Part shown: piece by piece, positions 16,262 to 26,772 of the stretch | Layout of the letters: every line of letters starts with the position of its first letter | Position numbering within the stretch: position 1 is the stretch's first letter | DNA from: Alphaproteobacteria bacterium | Lineage (GTDB): Bacteria > Pseudomonadota > Alphaproteobacteria > Reyranellales > Reyranellaceae | Direction of reading: 5' to 3' | Length of the DNA: 64,000 nucleotides | Assembly: GCA_019635875.1 (NCBI GenBank) | Contig: JAHBYP010000003.1 | Span: forward strand, 496,001-560,000 | Position numbers and translations under genes: made by a program | The notes under the pieces: generated by a model | What the model was told of the DNA's origin: nothing | The model's input: only the letters and a program-made list of their open reading frames with translations | The model's database searches: none

Positions 16262-17128
16262 ATGGCGGCGAGACCGACGTGGCAGGGACATCTTCGGCTG
16301 TCGCTGGTGACCTGTCCGGTGGCCCTCTACAAGGCGACCGAGGCGCGGACCGGGGTCAGCTTCAACCTGATCAACCCGCGCACCAAGAGCAGGGTCAAGC
16401 AGGTGCTGACCGACGCCTCGACCGGCGAGCCGATCGACCGCAAGGAGCTGGTGAAGGGTTTCGCCATCGCCAAGGACGAGTACGTGCTGATCGACCCCGA
16501 GGAGATCGATGCATTGAAGGTCGAGTCGACCAAGATCATCGACATCGAGCGCTTCGTCGAGCTTCAGGCGATCGACCGCATCTACTGGGACGAGCCCTAC
16601 TACCTCGTGCCCGACGGCAAGACCGGAATCGAGGCCTTCGCCGTGATCCGCGACGCCATGCGTGAGAAGGAGCGTGTCGGCCTGGGCCGTGTCGTGCTCA
16701 GTCAGCGCGAACGCACCGTCGCGCTCGAGCCGCGCGATGATCTGATCCTGCTGACCACGCTGCGCGCCCATGACGAGGTGCGCGACCCCGACGAACTCGT
16801 GGCGCTGCCCAAGGTGCCCAGGACGGGGCGGGCAATGCTCGACATCGCCGACAAGATCATCGAGCAGCAGCAGGGCGATTTCGCGCCGGCGCAGTTCGTC
16901 GATCGCTACGAGGACGCGGTGCGCGCCCTGATCGAGCGCAAGCGCAAGGGCCAGAAGCCGGTACACGCCGAGAAGCCGTCGCACGCGGAGGAGAGCAACG
17001 TCGTCGACCTCATGGAGGCGTTGCGTCGCAGCATCGGCGCCAGACCGGCGCGGCGAAGCGAGAGTGTGCGCAGAGCACCACGCCCGAAGAAGCGCCGGTC
17101 GCCGAAACGACAGCGCAAGGCCGCCTGA
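16262..17128 (+). CDS. ku: Ku DNA end-binding protein (NHEJ)
   Basis: A 288-residue bacterial Ku. The N-terminus MAARPTWQGHLRLSLVTCPV with VSFNLINPRTKSRVKQ is diagnostic of the Ku core beta-barrel, and the rest of the core follows (ELVKGFAIAKDEYVLIDPEEI, YYLVPDGKTGIEAFAVI). The C-terminus is a lysine/arginine-rich tail (SVRRAPRPKKRRSPKRQRKAA in total, about 21 residues) of the kind that binds DNA or recruits LigD. AGGAGGCGG precedes the ATG. It binds double-strand ends as a homodimer. No ligD gene is in this window; it may be elsewhere. Confidence 0.96.
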   Translation: MAARPTWQGHLRLSLVTCPVALYKATEARTGVSFNLINPRTKSRVKQVLTDASTGEPIDRKELVKGFAIAKDEYVLIDPEEIDALKVESTKIIDIERFVELQAIDRIYWDEPYYLVPDGKTGIEAFAVIRDAMREKERVGLGRVVLSQRERTVALEPRDDLILLTTLRAHDEVRDPDELVALPKVPRTGRAMLDIADKIIEQQQGDFAPAQFVDRYEDAVRALIERKRKGQKPVHAEKPSHAEESNVVDLMEALRRSIGARPARRSESVRRAPRPKKRRSPKRQRKAA

Positions 17129-17133
17129 CGCGC

Positions 17134-17161
17134 GACGGGCGCCGCACCCGCGACGCCCGTC
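17134..17161. terminator. Hairpin between convergent ku and lipoprotein genes
   Basis: Perfect 8-bp arms GACGGGCG and CGCCCGTC around a 12-nt loop lie 5 nt after the ku stop and 31 nt before the end of the convergent lipoprotein gene. There is no T-tract on either side, so intrinsic termination is uncertain, but position and symmetry suit a shared transcript end. Confidence 0.45.
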
Positions 17162-17192
17162 CCGCGTTGAAGCCGGCCAAGCCTAGCCCGAG

Positions 17193-17417
17193 CTAATACG
17201 TCGTGCGCTCCGTGCGCCAGACTCCGTAGGAATCGTAATAGCCCGGCGAGTAGTAGTTGTAGTAGCGCGGCTCGCGCACCGTCACGACCGGCGTGACCGT
17301 GTAGGTCGTCGTATAGGCCGGCGCCGGCGCGTGATAGTAGGTGGTGCGCGTTTCGACCGGCCCGCAGGCGCCCAGCAGAGCGGCGGCGGCCGACCCGATC
17401 AGCAACGTGCGAATCAT
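17193..17417 (-). CDS. Small Tyr-rich lipoprotein
   Basis: A 74-residue product with a lipoprotein signal: MIRTLLIGSAAAALLGACGP, lipobox LGAC with Cys at 18. The mature part is rich in Tyr, Thr and Val (TRTTYYHAPAPAYTTTYTV, then PRYYNYYSPGYYDSYGVW). AAGGAG lies before the ATG. Such small Y-rich lipoproteins are common and uncharacterised in alphaproteobacteria. An outer-membrane or periplasmic location is expected; function unknown. Confidence 0.75.
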   Translation of the reverse strand: MIRTLLIGSAAAALLGACGPVETRTTYYHAPAPAYTTTYTVTPVVTVREPRYYNYYSPGYYDSYGVWRTERTTY

Positions 17418-17617
17418 GCGAGATCTCCTTGCTAGGCGTTTCACGCCCCGGCAAGCCGGGACGCATCGACGCGTGCCCGAATAACGTGGCACCGTCAGCG
17501 CCGGTTGCCGCCACTGACGGGGCGACGATGTGGCGGAGTCGGGGCGGCCGGAACAATCCCTTCGGGCCCGCGTTGAAGGGCCGATCTGCGGAGACATCAT
17601 CTGCGCGAGGAGGTCCC

Positions 17618-17746
17618 ATGCACAGTGATTTGCCGGCTCAGCGTATGGCGAGCGGCATCCTCATCGGCAACCTGATCATCGCGGGCCTGGCCATCGGCAG
17701 CCTGCTGATGCTGATCGCGGCCGTCTGGATCGCGGCGATCTCCTGA
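17618..17746 (+). CDS. Small single-span membrane protein
   Basis: A 42-residue ORF with a canonical AGGAGG 4 nt before ATG. After a short polar start (MHSDLPAQRMASG) it is almost entirely hydrophobic (ILIGNLIIAGLAIGSLLMLI then AAVWIAAIS), predicting one membrane helix. The strong SD and clean composition support a gene, though it is very short and I recognise no family. Confidence 0.5.
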   Translation: MHSDLPAQRMASGILIGNLIIAGLAIGSLLMLIAAVWIAAIS

Positions 17747-17767
17747 ACGTGTCATCCGTCAGTCGCC

Positions 17768-17837
17768 GTCATCCCGAGCGAAAAGCGAGGGATCCAGGGC
17801 GGGTCCTGGATCCCTCGCTTTTCGCTCGGGATGACAG
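17768..17837. repeat. Dispersed palindromic repeat, copy 2
   Basis: An almost perfect inverted repeat of 70 bp. Arms run GTCATCCCGAGCGAAAAGCG to CGCTTTTCGCTCGGGATGAC, and the inner part is AGGGATCCAGG/CCTGGATCCCT around GCGGGT. In this copy the variable block is GAAAAGCG instead of the GCAGCG of other copies, with a compensating change in the other arm, so the hairpin has been maintained. It sits between the small membrane protein gene and the 3' end of the convergent opp operon, where it may serve as a bidirectional terminator. Confidence 0.9.
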
Positions 17838-17851
17838 TTGGAGTGGGAGCG

Positions 17852-18822
17852 TCAGCTTCTGAGGTGACAGGATACCCAATGACCCTGCGCGGTCTGCTTG
17901 AGGTGCGGCACGTCCTTGGAGCAGCGCTCGACGGCGATCGGACAGCGCGTGTGAAAGTGGCACCCTGAGGGTGGCCGGATCGGGTTGGGCACGTCGCCCT
18001 GCAGCACGATGCGCTTGCGCTTGGCCTTGGGATCGGGGATCGGCACGGCCGAGAGCAGCGCCTCCGTGTAGGGGTGCTTGGGATTGGCGTAGAGATCCTT
18101 GGCCGTCGCGACCTCGACCACCCGGCCCAGATACATCACCGCGACGCGGTCGCTGATGTGCTCGACCACGCTCAGATCGTGGGCGATGAACAGGTAGGTG
18201 AGGCCGAACTTCTCCTGCAGATCCTCGAGCAGGTTGATGACCTGCGCCTGCACCGACACGTCGAGGGCGGAAACCGGCTCGTCGCAGACGATCAGCTTGG
18301 GCTCGACGGCGAGCGCACGCGCGATGCCTATGCGCTGGCGCTGGCCGCCGGAGAACTCGTGCGGGTAGCGGTGCATGTATTCCGGGCGCAGGCCCACGGT
18401 CTCCAGCAGCCCGACGACGCGCTCCTCGATCTCCTTGTTGTTCTTCGCGAGGTTATGGATCTGCAGTGCCTCGCCGATGATGCCGCCCACCGTCAGTCGC
18501 GGGTTGAGCGAGGCATATGGGTCCTGGAAGATGATCTGCATGTCGCGGCGCAAGGCGCGCAGCTTCTCGCCGCCCATCTGGCGCACGTCCTGGCCCTGGA
18601 ACCAGATCTCGCCCGAGGTCGGCTCGATCAGCCTCAGGATGCAACGGCCGGTCGTCGACTTGCCGCAGCCGGACTCGCCGACGACGCCCAGCGTCTCGCC
18701 CTGGGCAACCTCCAGGCTGACGCCGTCGACGGCATGCACATGATCGACGATGCGCGAGAGCACGCCGCCACGCACGGCGAAGTGCTTCTTGAGGTCCTTG
18801 ACCTTCAGCAAGGGCTCGGCGC

Positions 18823-18826
<4 letters not shown>
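17852..18826 (-). CDS. Peptide ABC transporter ATP-binding protein (DppF/OppF type)
   Basis: A 324-residue ATPase, second of the pair energising the peptide importer. Walker [13 protein letters not shown] near 55, Q-loop [11 protein letters not shown], signature [15 protein letters not shown] near 165 and Walker [13 protein letters not shown] near 185 are all intact. The C-terminal oligopeptide/dipeptide extension has the Cys-rich element [19 protein letters not shown], which may bind an Fe-S or metal centre. Its ATG overlaps the stop of the upstream ATPase gene by ATGA. Last gene of the operon. Confidence 0.95.
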
Positions 18827-19862
<1,036 letters not shown>

Positions 19863-19866
<4 letters not shown>

Positions 19867-20813
19867 CCAATCACCCGGCGCGGATCGAGGGCGTCGCGCA
19901 GGCCGTCGCCGATGAAATTGATGGCGAGCACGGCCAGGAAGATCGCGGTGCCGGGAAACAGGGCCCAGTGCGGCGCGATATCGAGATAGTCCTTGGCGTC
20001 GAACAGCACGCGGCCCCAGGTCGGGATGTCCGGCGGGAAGCCGAGACCCAGGAAGCTGAGCGTCGATTCGGCGATGATCGCGGCGGCCACGTCGATGGTC
20101 CCGGCGACGATCACCGGACCCAGCGCGTTGGGCAGGATATGGCGGACCACCATGCGCGCCTTCGATGCACCCAGCGCGCGCGCGGCCTCGACGAACTCCT
20201 TCTCGCGCAGGGACAGGAACTGGGCCCGCACCAGCCGCGCCACCGGCATCCAGCGCAGGCCGCCGATGACGATGATGATCAGCACGAAGGTTCCGCCCTC
20301 GGGGCCCATCACGGCCTTGAGCTTGTCGCGGAACAGATAGATCACCAGCAGCAGCAGCGGCAGCGCCGGCAGCGACAGGAACAGATCGGTCAGCCACATC
20401 AGGAAGGCATCGACGCGGCCGCTCGACATGCCCGATATGGCGCCGATCAGTATGCCGACCGAGACGGCGACGACCATCGCCGCCAGACCGACGGCGAGCG
20501 AGATGCGCCCGCCATAGAGCAGCCGCGCCAGCAAATCCTGGCCGAGATCGTCGGTGCCCAGCGGATGGGCAAGCGAGGGCCCCTCCAGCTTGGCACCGAA
20601 GTCGATCTCGTTGATCGGCAGCCGCCAGACCAGGGGTCCGAGCAAGATGGCGAGCACCATCAGCAGCAGGACGCCGAGGCTGACCACGGCCAGCCGGTGA
20701 CGGCGGAAGCGACGCCAGGCGTCGGCCGCCGGCGAGAAGTGCGGCGCGGGCCGGGCGGCGGCGACGGCCGCCGGCGCCTCAGCGGAAAGCGATGCGGGGG
20801 TCGAGCCAGCCAT
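19863..20813 (-). CDS. Peptide ABC transporter permease (DppC/OppC type)
   Basis: A 316-residue inner-membrane permease. The N-terminal [20 protein letters not shown] leads into the first membrane helix, followed by [20 protein letters not shown], the family's periplasmic/cytoplasmic signature. Five to six membrane helices follow, and the EAA loop is [20 protein letters not shown]. The start at 20813 gives a 35-bp overlap with the preceding permease gene; an upstream ATG in the same frame would overlap more and only adds a low-complexity Ser-rich stretch. Confidence 0.93.
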
Positions 20814-21741
20814 AGAGGATGTCTGCGATGAGGTTGAAGAGGATGACGAGGCAGGCGAACACGAAGGTGACACCCATGACCACCGGGGTGTCGTTCGACA
20901 GCATGGCCGAGATCAGCAGCGAGCCGATGCCGGGCACGCGGAAGATCTGCTCGGTGACGATGGCGCCGCCGAAGACGATGGGCATCTGCAGCGCCACCAG
21001 CGTGACCACGGGGATCAGCGCGTTGCGCACGACATGCTTGGTGATCACCTTGCGCTCGCCGATGCCCTTGGACCGGGCGGTGGTGACGTAGTCGAGCTTG
21101 ATCACGTCGAGCACGGCGGAACGCACATATCGTACCAGCGAGGCGCCCTGGAACAGGCCCAGCACCGCGACCGGCATGATCGACTGCTTGATGTGCTCCC
21201 AGATCCACGGCAGGCCCGATCCGGGGATGTCGGCGCGGTAGACAAAGGGCAGCCAGTCGAGCTGGATGCTGAACAGCAGGATCAGCAGCAGGCCGGTGAA
21301 GAAGGTCGGCAGCGAGAAGCCGATGAAGGCGAAGGTGTTGGCCACCTGGTCGAACAGCGAGTACGGCCGCGTCGCGGCCAGCACGCCGATCGGAATGGCG
21401 ACGACGATGGCGAGGATCTGCGAGGAACCGATCACCACCAGGGTGGTCGGCAGACGCTGCAGGATCAGCTGATCGACATCCATGCGGCTGGTGAAGGAGA
21501 ACCCCCAGTCGCCCTGGAGCATCGCCCCCAGCCAGTGGATGTAACGCAGCCAGACCGGGTCATCGAGCCCGAACTTGGCGCGCAAGGCCATGCGAACCTC
21601 CGGCGGGATCGCCGGATTCATCGCCAGTTCCTCGAAGGGATCGCCCGGCGCCATCGCCAGCACCCCGAACAGCACCACGCTGATGCCGAACAGGGCCGGG
21701 ATGGCGATCAGGAGGCGCCGGATCAGGTACTGCCTTGACAC
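20779..21741 (-). CDS. Peptide ABC transporter permease (DppB/OppB type)
   Basis: A 320-residue permease starting with GTG. It opens with the characteristic MSRQYLIRRLLIAIPALFGI helix and MAPGDPFEE, then a long periplasmic loop, membrane helices and the EAA-type cytoplasmic loop TTARSKGIGERKVITKHVVR. It forms the membrane channel with the DppC-type subunit. It follows the binding-protein gene by 42 nt. Confidence 0.94.
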   Translation of the reverse strand: MSRQYLIRRLLIAIPALFGISVVLFGVLAMAPGDPFEELAMNPAIPPEVRMALRAKFGLDDPVWLRYIHWLGAMLQGDWGFSFTSRMDVDQLILQRLPTTLVVIGSSQILAIVVAIPIGVLAATRPYSLFDQVANTFAFIGFSLPTFFTGLLLILLFSIQLDWLPFVYRADIPGSGLPWIWEHIKQSIMPVAVLGLFQGASLVRYVRSAVLDVIKLDYVTTARSKGIGERKVITKHVVRNALIPVVTLVALQMPIVFGGAIVTEQIFRVPGIGSLLISAMLSNDTPVVMGVTFVFACLVILFNLIADILYGWLDPRIAFR

Positions 21742-21783
21742 CGGCGCCTCCGCTCATCGCTCACGTGGATCACGCTGCTGGTC

Positions 21784-23574
21784 TCAGGCTTCCTTGTACC
21801 AGTCGGAGAGATCCCAGGTGTTGTTGTCCCAGCCGCTGATGACATTGCGCAGCTGGTTGCTGGAGCCCGACACGCCCGGCCGGTAGACGACGGGGATGAC
21901 GACCTGGTTCTTCACGGCAAGATCCTGGCAGGCGATCAGCATCCCGGCCCGCTTGACCGGGTCGAGCTCGACCTGGGCCTGCCTGTAGATCTTGTCGTAC
22001 TCCTCGCTGCGCCAGCGCGTGATGTTGCGGCCCTGCCACTTGTTCTCCTTGGTGGCGACCTCCCACGACGTGAACTGCAGCAGGAAGACCTCGGGGTCGG
22101 GCTGCGACATGGTCGTCGTGTACATCTGCAGGTCGGTGAAGAACTTGGTGTAGGTGTCGGGGTTGGCGACGTCCGACGAGAAGTACACCGAAGCCGTCAC
22201 CGCCTTGATCTCGATGTCGATGCCGGCCTTCTGGCAGGCCTGCTTGACGATCGCCTGCGTCTTCTGGCGCGGCTGGTTGATCGAGGTCTGGTAGACGAAT
22301 TTCAGCTTCTTGCCATCCTTCGCCCGGATGCCGTCGGAACCCTTCTTCCAGCCGGCCTTCTCGAGGATGTCGTTGGCCTTCTCGATGCTGAATTCCTTCA
22401 CCGTGTTCTTCGAGCGGAAGCGCTCCGGGTTGTTGACGAAGTTCGCCGTCGCCGGGCCGGTGCGCCCGTAGATGTGCTTCTCGACCGAGTCGCGATCGAC
22501 CAGCAGGGCGAGCGCCTGGGCGACGGCCCTGTCCGACAGGGTCGGATGCTTGCTCTTCAGGCTCGAGCGCTCGCCGTCGACCTCGGTCCACGGGTCGGTC
22601 TGGTTGACCTGGATGTGCTCGATGTTGCCGGTGGGCGCGATGTTGACCCGGCCCTTGCCGCCCTTCTCCAGGCGCTGGAGGATCTCGTCCTCGACCTGCA
22701 GGTTCCAGGCGAAGTCGTACTCGCCGGTCTGCAGCACGGCGCGCGCCGCTGAGACCGCGTCACCGCCGCCCTTCAGCTCGATGGCGTCGAAGTACGGCTT
22801 GTTGGGCTGGTGGTAGTTCGGGTTGATGACGCCCGAGACTGCGTCGCCCGGCTTGAAGTCCTTGAACATGTACGGGCCGGTGCCGACCGGCTTGAGGTTG
22901 GTCGGCGCCTCGCGCGACTTGCTGCCGATATAGTCGGCGAACAGGTGCTTGGGGATGATCATGCCGCGCGTGCCGACGAACGCGTCGGCCCAGAACGGCG
23001 TCGGCTTGTCGAAGATCACCTTGACCGTGAAGTCGTCGACCTTCTCGACCTTGATGTCCTTGTAGGTGCCGCTGGTCACCGCCGCGGTCGCCGGGTCGCT
23101 GGAGTATTGCCAGTTGAACACCACGTCGTCGGCGGTGAACGGCTTGCCGTCGTGCCACTTCACGCCCTGCTTCAGCTTCCAGATCACCGACTTGCCGTCG
23201 GCCGCCAGCCCGCCGTTCTCGCGGCTGGGAATTTCCGCCGCCAGCTTGGGCTTGAGATTGCCTTCCGGATCCCATGCCGCGAGCGGCTCGTAGAAGATGC
23301 GCGAGCCGTCCTGGTCCTTGGTACCGACGGCGAAATGCGGGTTCAGCAGGGTCGGGCCCTGCCACCACAGCACCTTCAGCGTGCCGCCGCCGCCGCGCTT
23401 GGTCGGTTTGTAGGCGGCCCGCGACTGCGCCATCGCCACGCCGCCCGCGGCGAGCAGCTGCGTCGCCAGCGGCGCGGTCAGTCCGACGGCGGCCATCCTG
23501 CGCACGAAGGAACGTCGCGACAGCGAGCCCTTCTTGACGCGGTCAATCAAACCGCGCAGTTCACGCTCTTCCAT
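21784..23574 (-). CDS. Peptide ABC transporter substrate-binding protein (SBP family 5), Tat-type signal
   Basis: A 596-residue periplasmic binding protein. The N-terminus has a twin-arginine signal: SLSRRSFVRRMAAVGL at about 17-32, then a hydrophobic stretch to GGVAMAQS. Family 5 features follow: LKQGVKWHDGKPFTADDVVF near 135, GTGPYMFKDF near 225, and the C-terminal lobe with PDPEVFLLQFTSW. It captures peptides or similar solutes for the DppBCDF-type components encoded behind it. First gene of the operon, divergent from an aminotransferase. Confidence 0.94.
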   Translation of the reverse strand: MEERELRGLIDRVKKGSLSRRSFVRRMAAVGLTAPLATQLLAAGGVAMAQSRAAYKPTKRGGGGTLKVLWWQGPTLLNPHFAVGTKDQDGSRIFYEPLAAWDPEGNLKPKLAAEIPSRENGGLAADGKSVIWKLKQGVKWHDGKPFTADDVVFNWQYSSDPATAAVTSGTYKDIKVEKVDDFTVKVIFDKPTPFWADAFVGTRGMIIPKHLFADYIGSKSREAPTNLKPVGTGPYMFKDFKPGDAVSGVINPNYHQPNKPYFDAIELKGGGDAVSAARAVLQTGEYDFAWNLQVEDEILQRLEKGGKGRVNIAPTGNIEHIQVNQTDPWTEVDGERSSLKSKHPTLSDRAVAQALALLVDRDSVEKHIYGRTGPATANFVNNPERFRSKNTVKEFSIEKANDILEKAGWKKGSDGIRAKDGKKLKFVYQTSINQPRQKTQAIVKQACQKAGIDIEIKAVTASVYFSSDVANPDTYTKFFTDLQMYTTTMSQPDPEVFLLQFTSWEVATKENKWQGRNITRWRSEEYDKIYRQAQVELDPVKRAGMLIACQDLAVKNQVVIPVVYRPGVSGSSNQLRNVISGWDNNTWDLSDWYKEA

Positions 23575-23649
23575 GACCGAAACCCTCCTGGTCCATCCAT
23601 TTGTTGTCCGTCAGCGCCCTGTCTCCCGGCAAGACGCATGCCAACACTG

Positions 23650-23678
23650 ATCACATCAGTTCGGCGCGTCGCGGTCAA
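23650..23678 (-). promoter_or_regulatory. Possible sigma-70-type promoter of the peptide transporter operon
   Basis: On the minus strand TTGACC and TGTGAT are separated by 17 nt, matching the -35 and -10 consensus at 5/6 and 4/6 positions. The -10 element lies about 75 nt before the binding-protein start. The match is by eye only; alternative elements are not excluded. Confidence 0.3.
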
Positions 23679-23778
23679 CGCGTGATCGTCAGCTTTCCGC
23701 CGATTGCAGGACTGCACCGGTCGATTTTCCTGTCATGATCGGTTCAATCCATTCGGCAAACATGAGGAAGCGCTCGCG

Positions 23779-25011
23779 ATGCCCGCCTTCGATTTCACGC
23801 CGCTGCTGGCCCCCGACCTACCGCCGCCGGCGGCGAAGTTCAACGGTTTCCCGCGCTACAACTTCGTCGGCGGCCACAACGATCCGGCGCAGATTCCCGT
23901 CGACGCATTGACGGCGGCGGCCAACGCCGTGCTGCGGCGCGAAGGCCGCACCCTGGCGACCTACGGCATGCAGAGCGGCCCGCTCGGCTACCGGCCGCTG
24001 CGCGAGTTCCTGTCGGCCAAGATGAAGCGCCACGCCGCCATCGCCTGCTCGCCCGACGACATCCTGATCACCAACGGCTCGCTGCAGGGCCTCGACCTGG
24101 TCAACGGCATCCTGCTGACGCCGGGCGACACGGTGCTGATCGAGCGCGACACCTATGGCGGCGCGCTCACGCGCCTGAACCGGCTCAAGGTCAACATCGT
24201 CGGCGTGCCGCTCGACAAGGAGGGCCTGATCCCCGAGGCGCTCGACAAGGCGCTCGCCGACCTCGCGGCGAAGGGCGTGAAGCCGAAATACATCTACACC
24301 ATCCCCACGGTGCAGAATCCGACCGGCGCGGTCATGAGCGAGGCACGGCGCGCGGCGATCCTGAAGATCGCCGAGGCGCATGGCGTGCCGATCTTCGAGG
24401 ATGAATGCTACTCGGACCTGGTGTGGGCCGGCGCGCGGCCGCCGGCGATCTACGCCATGACGAAGACCGACAACGTCATCCATATCGGCTCTTTCTCCAA
24501 GTCGATCGCGCCGGCCTTCCGCATCGGCTACATCGTCGCGCGTCCCGACCTGCTCTCGCGCATGCAGGCGCTGAAGACCGACGGCGGTTCGGGCGCGCTC
24601 GACCAGATGGTGCTGGCCGAGTTCTGCCAGGACCATTTCCATGACCACGTGCCGACGCTGTCCAAGGCGTTGCGCGGCAAGCTCGAGACGTTGATGGAAT
24701 CGCTGTCGGAGCGTTTCGGCACCGCGGCGGAGTTCGACGATCCGCCGGGCGGCATCTTCCTGTGGATCAAGCTGCCCGACTCCGTCGATACGGTGAAGCT
24801 GGGCCAGGTGGCGCTGGCCGAGGGCGTGGCGCTGAACCCCGGCCCGGAATGGTCGACCGACAAGGCACGCGCGAAATGCCGCCTGCGCCTGTGCTTTGCC
24901 AACCCCGACCACGACACGATCCGTGCCGGCGTCGCCAAGCTGGCCGAGATCTGCCAGCGCGAGTTCGGCGTGCCGCTGCGCAGCGCCAATATCGAGGCGG
25001 CGAGGAGCTGA
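23779..25011 (+). CDS. PLP-dependent aminotransferase, class I/II (2-aminoadipate-type)
   Basis: A 410-residue fold-type I aminotransferase. Visible are the substrate-side TYGMQSGPLGYRPLREFL near 65, ITNGSLQGLDLV near 98, the Asn in TVQNPTGAVMS near 180, EDECYSDLVW near 215 and the PLP Lys in HIGSFSKSIAPAFRIGY near 245. The C-terminal Arg is in RLRLCFANPDH. This subgroup includes 2-aminoadipate and aromatic/branched aminotransferases and the catalytic domain of MocR regulators, but there is no HTH here. Divergent from the peptide importer, so use of imported amino acids is a reasonable inference. GAGGAA precedes the ATG. Confidence 0.92.
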   Translation: MPAFDFTPLLAPDLPPPAAKFNGFPRYNFVGGHNDPAQIPVDALTAAANAVLRREGRTLATYGMQSGPLGYRPLREFLSAKMKRHAAIACSPDDILITNGSLQGLDLVNGILLTPGDTVLIERDTYGGALTRLNRLKVNIVGVPLDKEGLIPEALDKALADLAAKGVKPKYIYTIPTVQNPTGAVMSEARRAAILKIAEAHGVPIFEDECYSDLVWAGARPPAIYAMTKTDNVIHIGSFSKSIAPAFRIGYIVARPDLLSRMQALKTDGGSGALDQMVLAEFCQDHFHDHVPTLSKALRGKLETLMESLSERFGTAAEFDDPPGGIFLWIKLPDSVDTVKLGQVALAEGVALNPGPEWSTDKARAKCRLRLCFANPDHDTIRAGVAKLAEICQREFGVPLRSANIEAARS

Positions 25012-25129
25012 TCTGGCGCGAGCCACACGACCTCCGCGAATGCGGCGGTCAGGCTAGGGCACTGCGTGCCCTGCGCGCTGTCATGGTCGTGCGCATTTCG
25101 CGGCCTCGCCGGCCGACGGATTTCTGCGC

Positions 25130-25939
25130 CTACGGCGTGACACGCCGGCTCAGGAAATCGCGCAATATGCGAGCACACTGGGGTCCGTGCGACGATGCCA
25201 ACCCGTGACGCGCACCGGCGATCACCTGAAGCTCGCTGCCCGATACCGCGCGCAGGCGCTCGACCTGCTGCTCGACGGCGACGAACGGGCTGTCGTCGGG
25301 CGCCAGGATCAGCATCGGCACCCGAATGGTCGGCAGCGCCGCCGTGAGATCGGCGCCGACCAGCATGTCGACGAGGTCGGCGCAGGCGTGCGGCGCTGAC
25401 TTGCGCTGCACATCGTGAAACCAGCGCGCCATCGGCTCGGACACGCCGCCAGGACGGAAGCGCAGCGGCATCAGGGTCTCGGACCACTTTTCCATGCCCA
25501 GACGCTCGACGTCGTCACGCAAAGCCTTGGAACGCTGGATCGCGCCACCGCGATGCGCCGCGGAAACCGTGGTGACGCTGGCCAGGGCCTCGGGGTGATG
25601 TGCCGCCATATGTATGCCAACCGTGCCGCCGGTCGACTCGCCGACGAAATGCACGCGTTCGGCGTCCACCGCCTTCATCACGTCGAGGACATCGCCGACG
25701 ATCAGCTCGATCGACCACGGCGCGGCCTTCTTCGGCACGAAGGAACGACCGAAGCCGCGCAGATCGACGCGCACGACACGATAGCGGCCGGCCAGCTCGG
25801 GCAGCCACGTCACCCAGATGTCCGAGTCGATCGCCAGGCCATTGAGGAAGAGGATCGTCTCCTTCGCCGTCACCCAGGGCGGAACGATGTCGCAGACGTC
25901 GTAGTAGAGGTCGCCCTGCGGCCGCTCGAGGATCGTCAT
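25130..25939 (-). CDS. Alpha/beta hydrolase
   Basis: A 269-residue cytoplasmic alpha/beta hydrolase. The oxyanion region is LFLNGLAIDSDIW near 32, the nucleophile elbow is FVGESTGGTVGIH near 105, the acid lies in LILAPDDSPFV near 215 and the His in GARHGLASSH near 245. The fold resembles 3-oxoadipate enol-lactonase and related hydrolases. Its ATG overlaps the stop of the aldo/keto reductase gene by ATGA, so the two are coupled. Substrate unknown. Confidence 0.9.
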   Translation of the reverse strand: MTILERPQGDLYYDVCDIVPPWVTAKETILFLNGLAIDSDIWVTWLPELAGRYRVVRVDLRGFGRSFVPKKAAPWSIELIVGDVLDVMKAVDAERVHFVGESTGGTVGIHMAAHHPEALASVTTVSAAHRGGAIQRSKALRDDVERLGMEKWSETLMPLRFRPGGVSEPMARWFHDVQRKSAPHACADLVDMLVGADLTAALPTIRVPMLILAPDDSPFVAVEQQVERLRAVSGSELQVIAGARHGLASSHGPQCARILRDFLSRRVTP

Positions 25940-26757
25940 GCGATCGCCTCGACCATCCGCCGGATCAGCGCCGCGTCGGGCAGCGCGCCCGTGCCGGCCT
26001 GGGCATTGTCCCGCATGTGCGCGGGATTGGCAGTCCCGGGGATGGCGCAGGTCACCGCGGGATGGGCGAGCACGAACTTGAGCAGGATCTGCGGCCAGCT
26101 CGTGCAGCCGATCGCGGCCGCCCAATCGGGCAGGGCGCGGCCCTGCAGGCGGCGCGCCAGCCCGCCGCCGCCCAGCGGCCGGTTGACCAGCACCGCGATG
26201 CCCAGTTCCGCCGCCAGCGGCAGCAGCCGGCGCTCGGCGGCGCGGTCGTCCAGCGCGTAGTCGAGCTGGACGAAATCGGGCACTGCCGCGCGCATCACCG
26301 ACTCGAGCTCGTCATGCGCCGAGGGCGTGTAATGGGTGATGCCGAGATAGCGCACGCGGCCCTCGGCCTTCCATGTCCGCAGCGTCTCCAGGTGCACGCG
26401 CCAGTCGACGAGATTGTGCACCTGGATCAGGTCGATGGTCGGGCCGCTCTTCATCAGCGCCATCGAGCGCTGCATCTCGCAGACCCCGGCCTCACGGCCG
26501 CGTGTCCAGACCTTGGTGGCGAGGAACGCTCTGGGCCGCCAGCCCTGCGCCGCCAGCAGATCGCCGCTCACCGCCTCGGCGCGGCCGTACATCGGCGAGG
26601 AATCGACCACCGAGCCGCCGGCCTCGAACAGCGCCTGCAGCACGCCGGCCAGCGAAGCGCGCGCCGCCGGGTCCGAACCGACGTCGAAGCCGCGCCAGGT
26701 GCCGCAACCGATCGCCGGCAGGGGCTCGCCGGTGGCGGGAATGGGTCGTGTCAGCAT
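25936..26757 (-). CDS. Aldo/keto reductase
   Basis: An about 273-residue AKR TIM-barrel enzyme. Visible are the start strand LPAIGCGTWRGFDVG, Asp-Tyr in VVDSSPMYGRAEA near 52, Lys in FLATKVWTRG near 82, IDLIQVHNLVDW near 112 with its His, and the NADPH-binding C-terminal part VTCAIPGTANPAHMRDN near 240. Three ATGs lie close together (26772, 26763, 26757); the last has GGGAG at 8 nt and is used here. It reduces carbonyls or oxidises alcohols with NADP(H). Translationally coupled to the hydrolase. Confidence 0.88.
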   Translation of the reverse strand: MLTRPIPATGEPLPAIGCGTWRGFDVGSDPAARASLAGVLQALFEAGGSVVDSSPMYGRAEAVSGDLLAAQGWRPRAFLATKVWTRGREAGVCEMQRSMALMKSGPTIDLIQVHNLVDWRVHLETLRTWKAEGRVRYLGITHYTPSAHDELESVMRAAVPDFVQLDYALDDRAAERRLLPLAAELGIAVLVNRPLGGGGLARRLQGRALPDWAAAIGCTSWPQILLKFVLAHPAVTCAIPGTANPAHMRDNAQAGTGALPDAALIRRMVEAIA

Positions 26758-26772
26758 GGTCATGGCTCCCAT